Positions 8,561 to 19,098 of a DNA stretch of 32,561 nt are shown one piece after another. Below the pieces are notes generated by a model. It was not told the origin of the DNA and ran no database searches. It saw only the letters and a list, made by a program, of their open reading frames with translations. Within the stretch, counting starts at the first letter, position 1, and the number at the start of each line of letters is the position of its first letter. Position numbers and translations under genes: made by a program. Origin of the DNA: Asterionellopsis glacialis. Lineage: Eukaryota > Bacillariophyta > Plagiogrammaphyceae > Rhaphoneidales > Asterionellopsidaceae. The DNA is taken from the NCBI GenBank assembly GCA_014885115.2, contig WKLE02000576.1, forward strand, positions 1 through 32,561, in the 5' to 3' direction.

Positions 8561-10960
8561 TCATAAACCCTCAAATCCTGTTCCTAATAACATTTTTGAA
8601 AAATGATCATAATCAATCATCATTTCTTTATCTTCCACATCAATAATACTTTTACGATCATCACTAATCAAATCACGTACTCCACACAACACACGGTCCA
8701 AATCGGAGGCCCGTACAAAGCCTGAATCATATTTATCCAAGCTACTAAAGGTATCACGGAACAAATGATAAAATTCAGCTTCGGCCATGACACCCATAAA
8801 GTCTTGGTATGTAATTTCAGCATTCCCATCGACCGAGGGGTCAGCCTTGTTAATCATATCTGAAATTTCTTCATCACTTATGTCTTGATTACCCGTAGTG
8901 ATCAAAGCACGTTTTAATTCTGCCAAATTGATCAATCCATCACCGGACGTATCAATCATTTTAAACACATCTGTAAATTCACTTTGTTGTGCAGGACTTA
9001 ACTTGGCAACCAACATTTGACGACGACGACTTTCACCTTCATCACCCCATTTTGGTTTGGTATGCATAATATAATCAAAGCATCGTGCTGCACGACGAAT
9101 CATTTGAAATTTCACTAATAATGGTAATACATCATCAGCTATGCTCGTCCCTTGATCTTTCGTAGGAATGGTGTTATACGTACTACGACCAATAACATCC
9201 GAACCACTGCTACTGCCACTAACATCGTCATCCACCGCATTCTCTGAAAATGTTGGCCTTGCATCTTTATTGGGTTTAAAAACAGAACCGCGTTTTTGAC
9301 TTTCGATATTTGCTTTTTTCGTGGTAGATTCTTCAATAATGGCCTCCAAGGTATATACATCCACACCATACTTATCATTTACTTGCTGAATACGTTCATC
9401 TGTTACAGCTTGTTTTTTACCTGACAATATAGATGATGGTGGTATGTCATCGATATCAAAGGCAAAACATTTGGTGGTTTCAATGGCACGTATCGATGCA
9501 GCACGTGGTTCACCTGTAATCATGGACCGTTCACCAAAGTAATTTGATGGACCTAAATGATTCAATACAGTACCTAAATAAGATGCTTGAGTTGTCATAG
9601 GATCTTCCAATCCAGTCCGTACCGATATCTCAACTTCACCTTCTTCAATGACATAAAACATACGTCCTGGCATACCTTGTCTCATAATGATGGACCCGCT
9701 GTCAAAGGTTACCAATTTAGCTTTGGATAACATGGTATCAAATTCATCATCGGTAAAGTCTTTAAAGAAGGGTATCCCATAACGTAAATATTTCATTTGT
9801 TCTTCACTTACAGTGGTACCTGCAACTGATAATTGAGGTGTTGTTTCGGATGATGATGATGATGTTGCAGTAGTGGGTGTAGTGGTGGTGGCTGCTCCAT
9901 TAACATCGGTATCGCATGATGCTTGTGTTATAGCTAATTCATCACAGGGAGGTGTTTCACATTCGGCTTCTTCCTCTGCTTCCGATAATAGTTTCAAGGT
10001 CAATGTATCAGGATTAATACGATCATTAATTAATTGATGCAATTTCTTTTTCAAGATGGGGACCTTGGATGGACCACATGGAAAATTTTCCACAAGTCCA
10101 TCGGATCCTGCTGTTATTTGTATGGACGGTAACGCCAAGACACCTAATTCCTTGACGTATTCTTTGTTGTGTTGAATTGATAGATCTGCCCATACCAGGG
10201 GTATGTCTGCATATTTGATATCATGAACCATTTTTAAATATTTAGGTTCTAAACCCTTACATGCACGGCACCAGGGAGCATAAAACTTCACCACAATTAA
10301 TTTATCGGAATTTGCTTCCACAAAATTGCTAATGATTAATAGAAAAATAAAAGAATTAGTCAAACAATAAAGACAACAGGAAATGATTCACACAGAGGTG
10401 TCAATGTGTCGCCGAAAAAGCAGTGAACGAGGTAGAGAATTGGGTGCAGAGAGAAAAGGGAGTGTAAAGACAGAACCAGCAGCATACGGGTAGAATGTGA
10501 CTGAAAACAAAGTATAAACATCGGTCAAAGGTTGCCATAAAACACAAATCGTCAAAACTTACATGTGCTGTTCTTTATTTGAAATATGATACACACCATC
10601 TTCGCCTAATTCTGGCATACCACCACCACCACTACTAGACGCAGATGAGGAGGATTCGGAGGATGCAGGTGGTGGTTGTGACACCGTGCTCATTAGACGC
10701 GCAGTGTTAGGACCCCCCCTTGAGGAGGATTGTATTAAGTCTTGTGCATCTTCAAAAAATTTCTTGGAATCAAAATTTGTACCTGTATTGTCTACAACAG
10801 TTATATATTTATTTTGTTGCTTCTTTCTGTTAAGCCTATTATAATTTTTTGATGTGACGAATGCACAATAATTTGATTTTGCTCTTGTTGCAGTCGTACA
10901 AGTGGATGCAGCAGTGCAATTCACTGCTGTCAACCAAAATGTTAGACATGTAAATTTCAT
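8561..10960 (-). CDS. Thioredoxin - cyclic-nucleotide-binding - EF-hand fusion protein
   Basis: Two exons, 10960-10563 and 10328-8561, are joined across a 234-bp intron (GTAAGT donor, TTAG acceptor) that splits an Ile codon, giving 721 residues. Residues 1-19 look like a signal peptide, and a Ser/Gly-rich linker follows. A thioredoxin-like domain spans about 118-235, with the active site WCRAC (Cys153, Cys156). A Thr/Ser-rich linker leads to a cyclic-nucleotide-binding domain (about 316-421) whose phosphate-binding cassette keeps the key Glu and Arg (FGERSMITGEPRAAS, about 397-411). The C-terminal 130 residues hold EF-hands: a canonical loop DTSGDGLINLAE (592-603), a degenerate second, and DKYDSGFVRASD (664-675). 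The intron interrupts the thioredoxin domain, so both exons belong to one protein. It could couple redox, cNMP and calcium signals; the output is unknown. The compartment is uncertain (secretory pathway, or plastid by an atypical motif). Confidence 0.88.
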
Positions 10961-12068
10961 GGTTCTGCCGTTGCCTGTCTACTGTTGGTTCTTTCTTTTT
11001 CTTTCTCTGCCATTTGACAGGCGGCTCATAGTTCTTGATCCTCTCAACTCTCAGTGTGCAGGGAGATGTTAGTTTACAATACCTTGACCCGACACATTCT
11101 TTTCTTCCGTTTTGTTCTTTTGACTAATATTCTTTGGACGAAGGCACCCTCCCCCCCCTCCTTTTTGGATCCTTCACCCCCTCTGGTTCAAGTAAGCCCT
11201 ATGGGTACCTACAGTACACGGACTCAATTTTAAATACCGGTGCAAACTAACTCCTGGGGTACCTGTACTTACAGTACCGGTACTACCTAACTTCATTACT
11301 GATTACTAAACCTTACTGGGTCATGAGCCTATGTTATGAGTTTTTGTTTCTTGTGTAATTCTCGGGAGTGTTTTCCTTTTTTTAAAATTCATGTGTTTAA
11401 TATTTTTTCAAAAGGTTCAGTTTCAATATCATTGTTTTCTTCGTATTCAATTCGATTTAGTGCAATTAGTTTGGTGATTGTTGAGGTTTTTATTTTTCTG
11501 ACTTGTTTTGGTGATGATACATAGCTTTTGATGGTTTCTTGTCTCATTGTTTTTTTGTTGTACTATTGTTTGGAGTTGTTCATGATGATGCCTCGGCTTA
11601 TAAATTTGTAGTTTCTTTCTCTCATAATCTCAATGACATCATTTAGTGTTTAAAACAGTGTCTTTTGGTGTTGTGACATTTTTTTGTATGCCAAGTTTTA
11701 ATATTTTTCATCTGTTACTTGAATGTCTGATCTCCCCATTCACCATTGAACATGCATTCATTGTTGCATAGGATTATTGATGATTATTGATGTTGTCATT
11801 CAAACCATCTGCCTTTGGAGTTGTATTTTGGTTCTACTTTTTGGCATAAGGAGCATGTTAGTATTTCTCCAAAGGGTTGCCAATATCTTCTTTTGTGTTG
11901 TCACAGTGTGTATTTGAATGTATTATTTTCAGTGACTTGTGTTTCAACTTTGTCTACAATATTTGCTTATCTACTGTAGTTGGGTAGCAGGTCCAGAAGG
12001 TCTCACCTTTTTGCTTGAAAGTCAAACACTCTGGGTTTGTACATAGGTTGGTATCAGCTGGGATGATA
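10961..12068. other. Intergenic region and T-rich flank of the LINE
   Basis: The left part is the probable promoter of the fusion gene and includes a run of C (about 11150) and two TACAGTA motifs (about 11210 and 11270) inside GTACC-rich sequence. From about 11330 the plus strand becomes T/G-rich without coding signal on either strand. As it lies downstream of the minus-strand LINE it may be its 3' untranslated tail, but no poly-A end or target-site duplication was found. Confidence 0.4.
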
Positions 12069-12535
12069 TCATTTAACAGGCTCATCTTGAGAGGTCAAGA
12101 AATTGATTTTTTGGATTTGTGTGAGTGAGAGTTTTTTTTGTGTTGGGAAGTGGCAGTTCTTTTTTGGATTTGAAACTGTTCTTTTAGGAGTTGATATGGT
12201 ATTTTTAATGGTGTGATGGTGACTGGCTGGTGTTCCATTGTAGTGTGAGATAATGGATCTTGTTGTTTGGAGTAATAAAGATGATGTTGTAGTACTTTCA
12301 TTGGGTCTTCCACCATCCATGTTGTCCTTTTTTGGTGTCAAAGGTGGTTCTGGCAGGAGGTCAGCTTGGTGCACCACTGGGGTATTTTTTGTGTACCACC
12401 ATTTTTGTATTATTTTCTTCTACTCTTTTTGCATGCTGGTGAGATCTAACCAATCTGTTGCTGTTCCTATCTTCTCATCTACTTCTGGCATTTGGTCATG
12501 TAGTGCTTGTGCCTATGTATTATGGTAGTTCATTT

Positions 12536-12770
12536 GTGGGCATCTGGCTTTTCTTGGGTTGGATATCCAAGACATGATTAGCATTCTTGGGATTCTCTTT
12601 TCAGAATTCATTTTTTTCATCAAAGATAACTCCATTTTGTTCATAGTCTGATTTCATAATATTAATTCCAAATTTAGAGTAGTTTTCCTCTCTCAAATAA
12701 TTTTGGGGCACCCACCTTTTCTTGGATTTGTGGTCCAAGATGTGATGAGCTTCCTTGGAACTTGTTTGTT
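12536..12770 (-). repeat. Partial duplication in the LINE C-terminal region
   Basis: The same protein block occurs twice. One copy reads VPRKLITSWTTNPRKGGCPK (minus strand, about 12770-12700); the other reads IPRMLIMSWISNPRKARCPQ (about 12604-12536), about 165 bp further on. The DNA copies share the core CTTTTCTTGG followed later by TCCAAGA. Intact relatives should have this block once, so this is a tandem duplication or a junction between two element copies. Confidence 0.6.
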
Positions 12771-12947
12771 ATCTATTCTTGTAATCTTACTTTTCCACTG
12801 AAGTTGCCTTCTGTAGATTATGTCAGTGATGGTTGGAAGTCCATGATTTGCATCCCTACAGTACCATACCCACAGTACCATGTTGAGTGGTATTGCTTGG
12901 TAGATTCTAAGTTTGGTATCTTGTGTTATGAAGTTACTCTTGAAGAA

Positions 12948-14060
12948 TTAATTCAGTGAACCAAGTTGTTGTTTAGCTTTTTTGATTCTAATGCTGATTT
13001 TGTAGTCATCTTTTAGATCTTCTGTCAGCCATGATCCTAAGTATTTGAATTTGTTGGTCATGTTTATGTAGTCATCTGCTACCTGTATTTTTTCTTCATA
13101 GTCTACTTTGTTGTATTTGTCTTGTTCAAGGAGGCTTAGGGGGAAGTACATAGCTTCTGTCTTGGATTGTTTTGTTGTCTCAGCCAATATGCATCTTGAG
13201 TCTGAATGTTTTAAAGTGTTGGAAAAGTAGGTTTGCTGCTTTTGTCATATCTTCTTTGGTTTCAAAGAGAAACAAGACCATCATCTACATATAGTAAATG
13301 TAGTAGTTTGAATAATGTTCCGTTGGCTTTGGTGCTTTGGCCCAGTAGTTGTCCTTGCATACTTTTTTTGAAAAACTTGTAATTGAGGAAGCTAAGATTT
13401 CATTCATCTTTCTATTTTTCTTCTAGTGTGTCTGAAAATGCTAGCATTGGAAACACAAAGAGTAGGGGTGCCATATTGTCACCTTGCTGTACACCAATGG
13501 TGTATGGTATGGACGATTGTTCCTTTCTGACTGTTAAATTCATGAATACATTAGTGTATAATGTTTTAACTGTTTTTACTAGTTTAGGTGGTGCACCATA
13601 TATACCTAGTATTTCAAAAAGGAGTTTGCTGTTTACAGTGTCAAAGGCTTTTATCAGGTCTATGAATAGACCCCAGGTTCCTTGGTTATAATATCATCAT
13701 GTTTGCAGTGCCACTTGTGCAACAAACATTCCATCAAGTGTTACCCTGCCCAGCTGTGAGCCATTTTGAGTTTCAGTTCCATGTTCCTGGATTCTGTTCA
13801 TGAGGAGTGCATTGAGAATTCCACTCACTATTTGCACTGTCATGTCCTTGAGGCATATGCCTTGCCAGTTTGTAGGATCATGTACATCTCCCTTGATTTT
13901 GTACAGACATTTAGTGTTGCTGAGTGCCATTCTTCAGGGTCTGTGTTTCCATCAAAGAAGTCTTGTATGATGTATAGGAAGAAGTGCAGTTTTGCATCAT
14001 CAGATAGATACTTTATTGCTTCTGTCATTACTCCTGACTTTCCAGGGATTTTTTGTTGGA
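12948..14060 (-). pseudogene. LINE reverse transcriptase, broken
   Basis: This is the catalytic part of the LINE above. It would copy element RNA into DNA at the target site. The polymerase motifs from the fingers to the thumb are all present, including the Asp of LIKAFDTVN and the YVDD pair of Asp residues, but they lie in at least three reading frames with stops between. No intact protein can be made. The longest clean pieces are 13930-13697 and 13187-12948. Confidence 0.85.
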
Positions 14061-14530
14061 TGCCTTGTAGATTTGGTGTTGTAGTTCATCCATTGTGATA
14101 GGGTCATTGAGTGCATGTATTGTCTCTTTACAAGGTATCATGCTCTTGATTTTTTTCTATGTCAATTAGAAGACTGTCACCATTGAATATCTTTGAGAAG
14201 TGTGGTGTTACAATTGCTAGGTTTTGTTTGTCCATTTGTGCAAGTTTTCCATTGGGTAGACATTATTAGTTGTGTTGGACATCAATCATGATGTCCTTTG
14301 GTTCCATTTTCTAGTGTTTGTATGCTTTCCCAGGTAAGACTGACAGAGCTAGCTTGTGTTGTTTATTTTTCTTACTGACACCTCTTCCATGCATCCATTC
14401 CATGTCCTTCCACTCTCCTTGTACTTCTCATTTGTCTTCAGACTGACATAGGATTGGGTGATCAAGAATAGGCAAGGTCTTTTTGATTCCACATCTTTGA
14501 CAAACACCATGTGTACAGTTGTATATAGTA

Positions 14531-16125
14531 TCATTTTAGGTACTTTAGGTACGTACTTTTCCTTGTTTTGTTTTTTATAATGAAGTCATTCTCTTCTGTA
14601 TGTTTGTAACATACTGTCTCACAACTGTCTGTTGCACTTGATGAGGCAAACAGGGCAATGTTTTTTTCATAATAAAGACCATGACAATCATCTTCTGGTT
14701 CAAATTTTTGAAGAGCATTTTTTATTGAAGGTTGTTTTAAATACAACAAAAGAGCCCATGAATAATGTTGAACAGAGCTGGTTTTTTTGTTAACGCATGA
14801 TTTGGGAATAGGATCACTGATGACGGGGCACAGGCGTTTTTGAAACGTATCAAACCCAATGGTGTGACCTGGGTGGCGATGTTGGAAGTTGGAATAAACA
14901 GATGACTCAACAAAGTTTTTGTATTGATTTTCTTTACCAAGAACTAGCCAAACACGTGATTGAATCTTTTCTGTTTCACCAGTAAAATGATTCTTGACAG
15001 TCCTTCTTGAATGATTGTTGGTATCTAGTCTAGAGTACACGTCACATCAACAAAAGTTTAGAATAAACAGATTTGCAATAACCTGAACATAATCTTTTTG
15101 TGTATTTCTTTTTTTTTCCTTCTAAGGTTTGATCATTTTCTATCAAATAACTAGCAGATTCTTTGGTTGACTGAAGTGAATGATGATTTGAACCAATTGC
15201 CTGTGCAATCTTATGTGAATAAATATTTTCTTTATCCTTCTCATTAAATGAAACTGCTGTTAGGATAAAATCAACTGCTTGTTGTGAAGGAAGAGAGCAT
15301 GTACCTCCCTTTTTAAATCTTGTGTGATGTAGTACACATCTTTTTATATTTCCCACAATTTGTTTATTTAGAAAATGTTCTTCTGTCAATTCCTTTTTAG
15401 CATTGTCTTCTTTGAAATCATCCATTTTAAGTACACATTCAAGTGTACACCTTGCTCATGACAAGTCCTGTTTTGAAATGACATTTAAGTGACATATGAT
15501 TTCTTGTGCATCATGGGAGTATGTATTTGAATGTAGACCCTTATCTTGACAATTGTTTTCATTCCATTCATTTTTTTTAATATTAGAACACTTTGCTATT
15601 TTTCTGGGATACATCCTTGAATATGCCAACCTGACATCATCCTGTTCATTTTGTTTTCACTTTTGATCAACTGGTACAGGTGATGGTATAACTGCAACTG
15701 CAGAAAGGTCAGGAGCAATTAATTCTGGTAGAGTAAATTCTTGTTGGTCTTCGGATTCTCCAATCAAATTCTCTTCCTCCTCTGCTACTTCCATGCAATT
15801 ATGATCTGCTAAAGTACTGCTAATGTCATTTGCAAAAAGAGTACTTTGGGAGGATTGATTATTACCTCCAATGGCATCCATCTGGTCTGTCATTGGATGG
15901 TCTTCCTCATCCGCTAAACAAAATGGAACTCCTGTGATTTTAGATATATACTCTTGTACTTTATTATATCTTTCTACCTTGTTACCAAATGCTTGACCCT
16001 CATATTTGGTTTGGTGAACATTGCAAATCATGTCCATTTTTGTGTTGGTAATTTGGCTTTTCAACAAATTTTGAATATATTTTGGAACAATTCTTGCAAT
16101 GAATATGAACAGGAAGTCAAAAATC
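14531..16125 (-). pseudogene. Broken mobile-element-like ORF of unknown family
   Basis: Three minus-strand coding pieces follow one another: 16124-15657, 15425-15042 (with ATG) and 15040-14531, with stops and frameshifts between them. The first carries an acidic, Glu-rich region after a basic start. The second contains CVLHHTRFKKGGTC. The third contains HSRRTVKNHFTGETEKIQSR and GFDTFQKRLCP. The layout, a basic N-terminal region followed by a segment ending in a GFxTF-type block, recalls the region before the catalytic core of some protist transposases. No DDE core is visible, since the frame runs out where the LINE begins. I cannot name a family. A host gene is less likely given the decay and the neighbours. 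Confidence 0.4.
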
Positions 16126-16506
16126 TAAACAGGTAGAGGACCTGTATACCTTCTTGTGCATGACAATAGCAGCATTGTTCATGACTTGTTCAAAAATGTC
16201 CATATAGAGGTTATCCATTATCAAACAATACTAGTTTGTTCTTATGAAGTGCCATAAAGAAAGGTTTATTGTTGTATGAAATAATGAAATGATGAGCATT
16301 GTTTCTCCAGAAAGAACTTTGCTGGTAAAATAACTGTTATATGTAGAAAAGATATTGTATCATTGTTTAGTAAACCACACACAAACAATGTAATTTGATT
16401 AAGGGACAGCCACAAAGTTAGCATTATTGCTTGGCATATCAATTGTTCAGCACTCTTTGATGTTAATTGTTGTCTCATAAATTCAGATACACTTGTCACT
16501 GATTGA
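16126..16506. other. Spacer between divergent broken ORFs
   Basis: This AT-rich stretch separates the minus-strand ORF set from the plus-strand coiled-coil ORF. It is placed where a shared bidirectional promoter would lie if the two formed one element. No repeat or terminal motif is seen. Confidence 0.35.
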
Positions 16507-16539
16507 TTGTCTTGTAATTATACTAATCCCTGCCAAATA

Positions 16540-17299
16540 ATGAGTTCCAAAACTTCAAGTGATACAAGACTTGCCCATCTAGTTCCCAATTTTAGTTTAG
16601 ATGGCGACGACAACAAGATTAATACAAAAATGACTAGGAAGGAGTTATGTGACCAAGTCAAACATAACAACAAAGCAGTGCATTGCATGAGCGAATACAA
16701 TGCCAAGTAGTATGCTTGTGAGGTAGTACTGGAGAAGGAAGAATGGAAGAGGAAGTATGAAAAACTTGAAGGTGAGTACAAGGAGTTAAAAAAAAATCAT
16801 GGAAGCACAATCACTCTCATGTCAGTTTATACATCAGCAATGTTGAGTTTAAAAAATGACATGATGGTACTCTTTGAATGTTCTGATGAGCGCTCTTTTC
16901 CAATCATTGGAGAGGATGTGTTAGTTGATTTAAATGGAAACATATCCACCTTACCTGACCTTTCCACTGCTGTGGAAGAAACCCTAAAAAAACCCAGCAA
17001 CAATGCATCAACTCAATACAAGTGCCAAAAAACAGCTCAAGATAATTAAAAAAAATGTAACTATCAAGACTGTAAAAGAAGATGGTGATGGTGTGGGTTC
17101 CAATGACAATACAATGTGTTTCCCACCATCCAACAACTACAAGGTACTGTTCATGACCAATGACAAGAAGAAGTTGAAGGAAGATGCTGGAGACAACAAA
17201 AAAATGTTGGACAGTAGTGCTCCTGTACTCGACAAGCAAAAACACCATCCAACCCTATGTACAGTCTGCCTGCAACTGCCCCGTTTGCACCATTACTAG
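16540..17299 (+). pseudogene. Broken coiled-coil ORF, divergent partner of the 14.5-16.1 kb ORF
   Basis: A plus-strand frame opens at ATG 16540 and is protein-like to TAA at 17047-17049, but is cut by TAG at 16708-16710; the same frame continues directly after the stop. The middle part (EEWKRKYEKLEGEYKELKK) has the heptad-like Lys/Glu pattern of a coiled coil. A second frame (17003-17299) carries on with Lys/Asp-rich sequence ending in CTVCLQLP, implying a frameshift near 17.0 kb. I know no family for it. Its back-to-back position with the minus-strand ORF set suggests a two-gene element, but terminal repeats were not found. Confidence 0.35.
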
Positions 17300-19098
17300 G
17301 CTGGAATGATGAAGGAGGAGAGAAGAAGAAGAGTGGTTGTCAACATGACAATGCTGATCAGTAAAAGGAGGGCGTCAGCTGGTGTTCTGAAAAAGGAACG
17401 TACTCTACAGAACTCCCTCCAACCAAACTCCTCCCTCTGTCATGTGGGGATCATTACCTGTTGAAGTTGAAAAGTACTTAAAAATCAATAGTAAAAATAT
17501 TTGTTTGTGTATGCTCCTTGTCTTATTTTCTGTTTGTGGGAGATTTGAGCCCGAACTAGAGTGTAAATCTGCCATTTCGACACCAAAATTGCAAAACAAC
17601 AAGCCGAAGGAATGGCTTCAGGAAATTTTGTATATTCGTCTTCGTTATAGTCAGGACGACTGGAAAAACAAAAGTTTCCTGAAAATTAGGGTCCGGAATG
17701 TTATTTTATCATAATTTTTCTAGAGTACCCTTTATGTCATAGTAAATCAAAATCTCTAATGTTGGGATCTGTGGAAACTGATCTCCCAGCGACCCCGTTG
17801 TAAACAGCATCTTTTTCAATCCAACTAGGGAAAGGGGTACGGTATGTCCTAATGACCTTTGGGAAATGTCCTGTGATCTTGTGTCATTCTGCTTTGCAGC
17901 AAAACAGAGAAAATTCTGCTGTACCTGGTACACACGGACATTTATCTTTTTTTTTAAATAATATCTCTTGCGGATAATTCCAAGAACGCGACAGAAGCAA
18001 CTAGGAGTAGTTAGTTAGTAGTATCCGGTAAAATCTTGTTCTTTATTTTGAACGTACCTTACCTGGTACATAGTCAGTACCTGGTATATGTACGATCTCA
18101 GTTGTTCCACAGATAAGACTTATTAACCGATACCGGAAATATAACATTATACGATTGGATGATTGAAATTTTGAACCGAATTCATATCCGATACTCCCAG
18201 AAGACGAAGCTATTTTTTAGGAGTTTATTTAGTACCACATCATGTTCAACATCCTATTATTCAACGCATCAATAAGAACGACACGAATAAGAAAAGGACT
18301 GTCCAAAATGCGTTCAATATTGACAGCATGAGGAAGATTCCTAAATCACGTTATGTATTGAAAGAACATTACCAGGTATCGAACTAGTTCGTTTCATTAT
18401 ACCTGGTACGTCAAGTACAGGTAAGTACCCTTCTTTATGACCTCTCTAGAGGCAGGTCCTAAAGTATTTACAGGTAGTTTACTTAGTACCAGGTACATCG
18501 ATGTATATGTAATTCATGTTCATAGGACTCTAAGATCTACATCGGATTGGACCCTACAGTTCAAGATACTATTGAGAAAAGGTACTTTCTCTTGGATACA
18601 GGAAGATATGAATTAAGAGGTAAATTTCGCTCCCTTGTTCTACGTAGGATCTCGTAGAGAATTTGTGTGAAGAGACAGAGATCTTGGTGGTCGCTATCGG
18701 TGTACCTGGTAGTGTCAAGGAATCTGCTGCAATCGTAGCTGCAGGTAGCGGGTACGAGTACTCGTACAAGGTAAAGTAGATCAGTTGGGCTAGAGTGAAG
18801 AAGTTCGATCAGCTACGGTAATCTCAACGTATTCTGCTGGGATTCGGGACTGTAGTGGTATTATACCAGGGTAGGACCTACTAGCTAGTCTAGTAGCAGG
18901 TGCAAAAGAGACTCTGCGGAGAGGTATAATACCAGGCACTCTATTTGCACAAGACACGGAGCTTGCAGAAGCGATCACAGCAGCAAGATAAGCAGAACAA
19001 TCCAGAGACGGAAGACAGACAATTCTATCGTAGCCTTGTTTATCCTTCTGTTGATATCACTTGAAAGTTTGCAAAGTAAAAAAAGTACGAAAGATAGT
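17300..19098. other. Intergenic region dense in TACCWGGTA palindromes
   Basis: No gene is supported. Seven of the ten TACCWGGTA palindromes in the window lie here, at 17922, 18060, 18078, 18370, 18400, 18487 and 18703. Nested inverted repeats occupy 18857-18933. The last few hundred bases are the likely promoter and leader of the M6-like gene; a TTG 63 bp upstream is in frame but was not chosen over ATG 19099. Confidence 0.5.
18857..18933. repeat. Nested inverted repeats upstream of the M6-like gene
   Basis: GGTATTATACC at 18857-18867 is the exact reverse complement of GGTATAATACC at 18923-18933. Between them, CTACTAG and CTAGTAG (about 18879-18897) form a second, inner stem. The DNA or a transcript could fold into a double hairpin; its position, 165-240 bp before the start codon, would suit a regulatory site. 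Confidence 0.5.

Larger units (their letters stand above)
12069..14340 (-). mobile_element. Decayed LINE (non-LTR retrotransposon) with reverse transcriptase
   Basis: Read on the minus strand, an ordered set of non-LTR reverse-transcriptase blocks appears in shifting frames: the pre-RT segment with HFSKIFN (about 14.2 kb), IPGKSGV (about 14.05 kb), KGDVHDPTNWQGICLKD (about 13.85 kb), LIKAFDTVN (13637-13670), GVQQGDNMAPLLF (about 13.48 kb), the catalytic YVDD (13280-13291), KTEAMYFP and KYLGSWL (about 13.03-13.16 kb). The C-terminal block PTITDIIYRRQLQW lies near 12.8 kb and a Pro/Thr-rich tail ends at 12069. Order and motifs match LINEs frequent in diatoms. Several frameshifts and stops are present. 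A piece of the C-terminal region appears deleted between about 12.89 and 12.95 kb. No endonuclease domain or poly-A tail was found, so the copy is dead and truncated. Confidence 0.85.

Noticed and set aside
16708..16710. In-frame TAG as evidence of stop-codon reassignment
   Set aside because: Intact genes in the window end normally at TAG, TAA and TGA, and this ORF also has a frameshift, so decay is simpler.
17442..17714. 90-codon plus-strand ORF with a hydrophobic stretch
   Set aside because: No motif, no splice support, and it sits in repeat-rich intergenic DNA.
19036..19098. Earlier TTG start for the M6-like gene
   Set aside because: It is not ATG, and the extra 21 residues would place a second hydrophobic stretch before a normal signal peptide that starts at ATG 19099.
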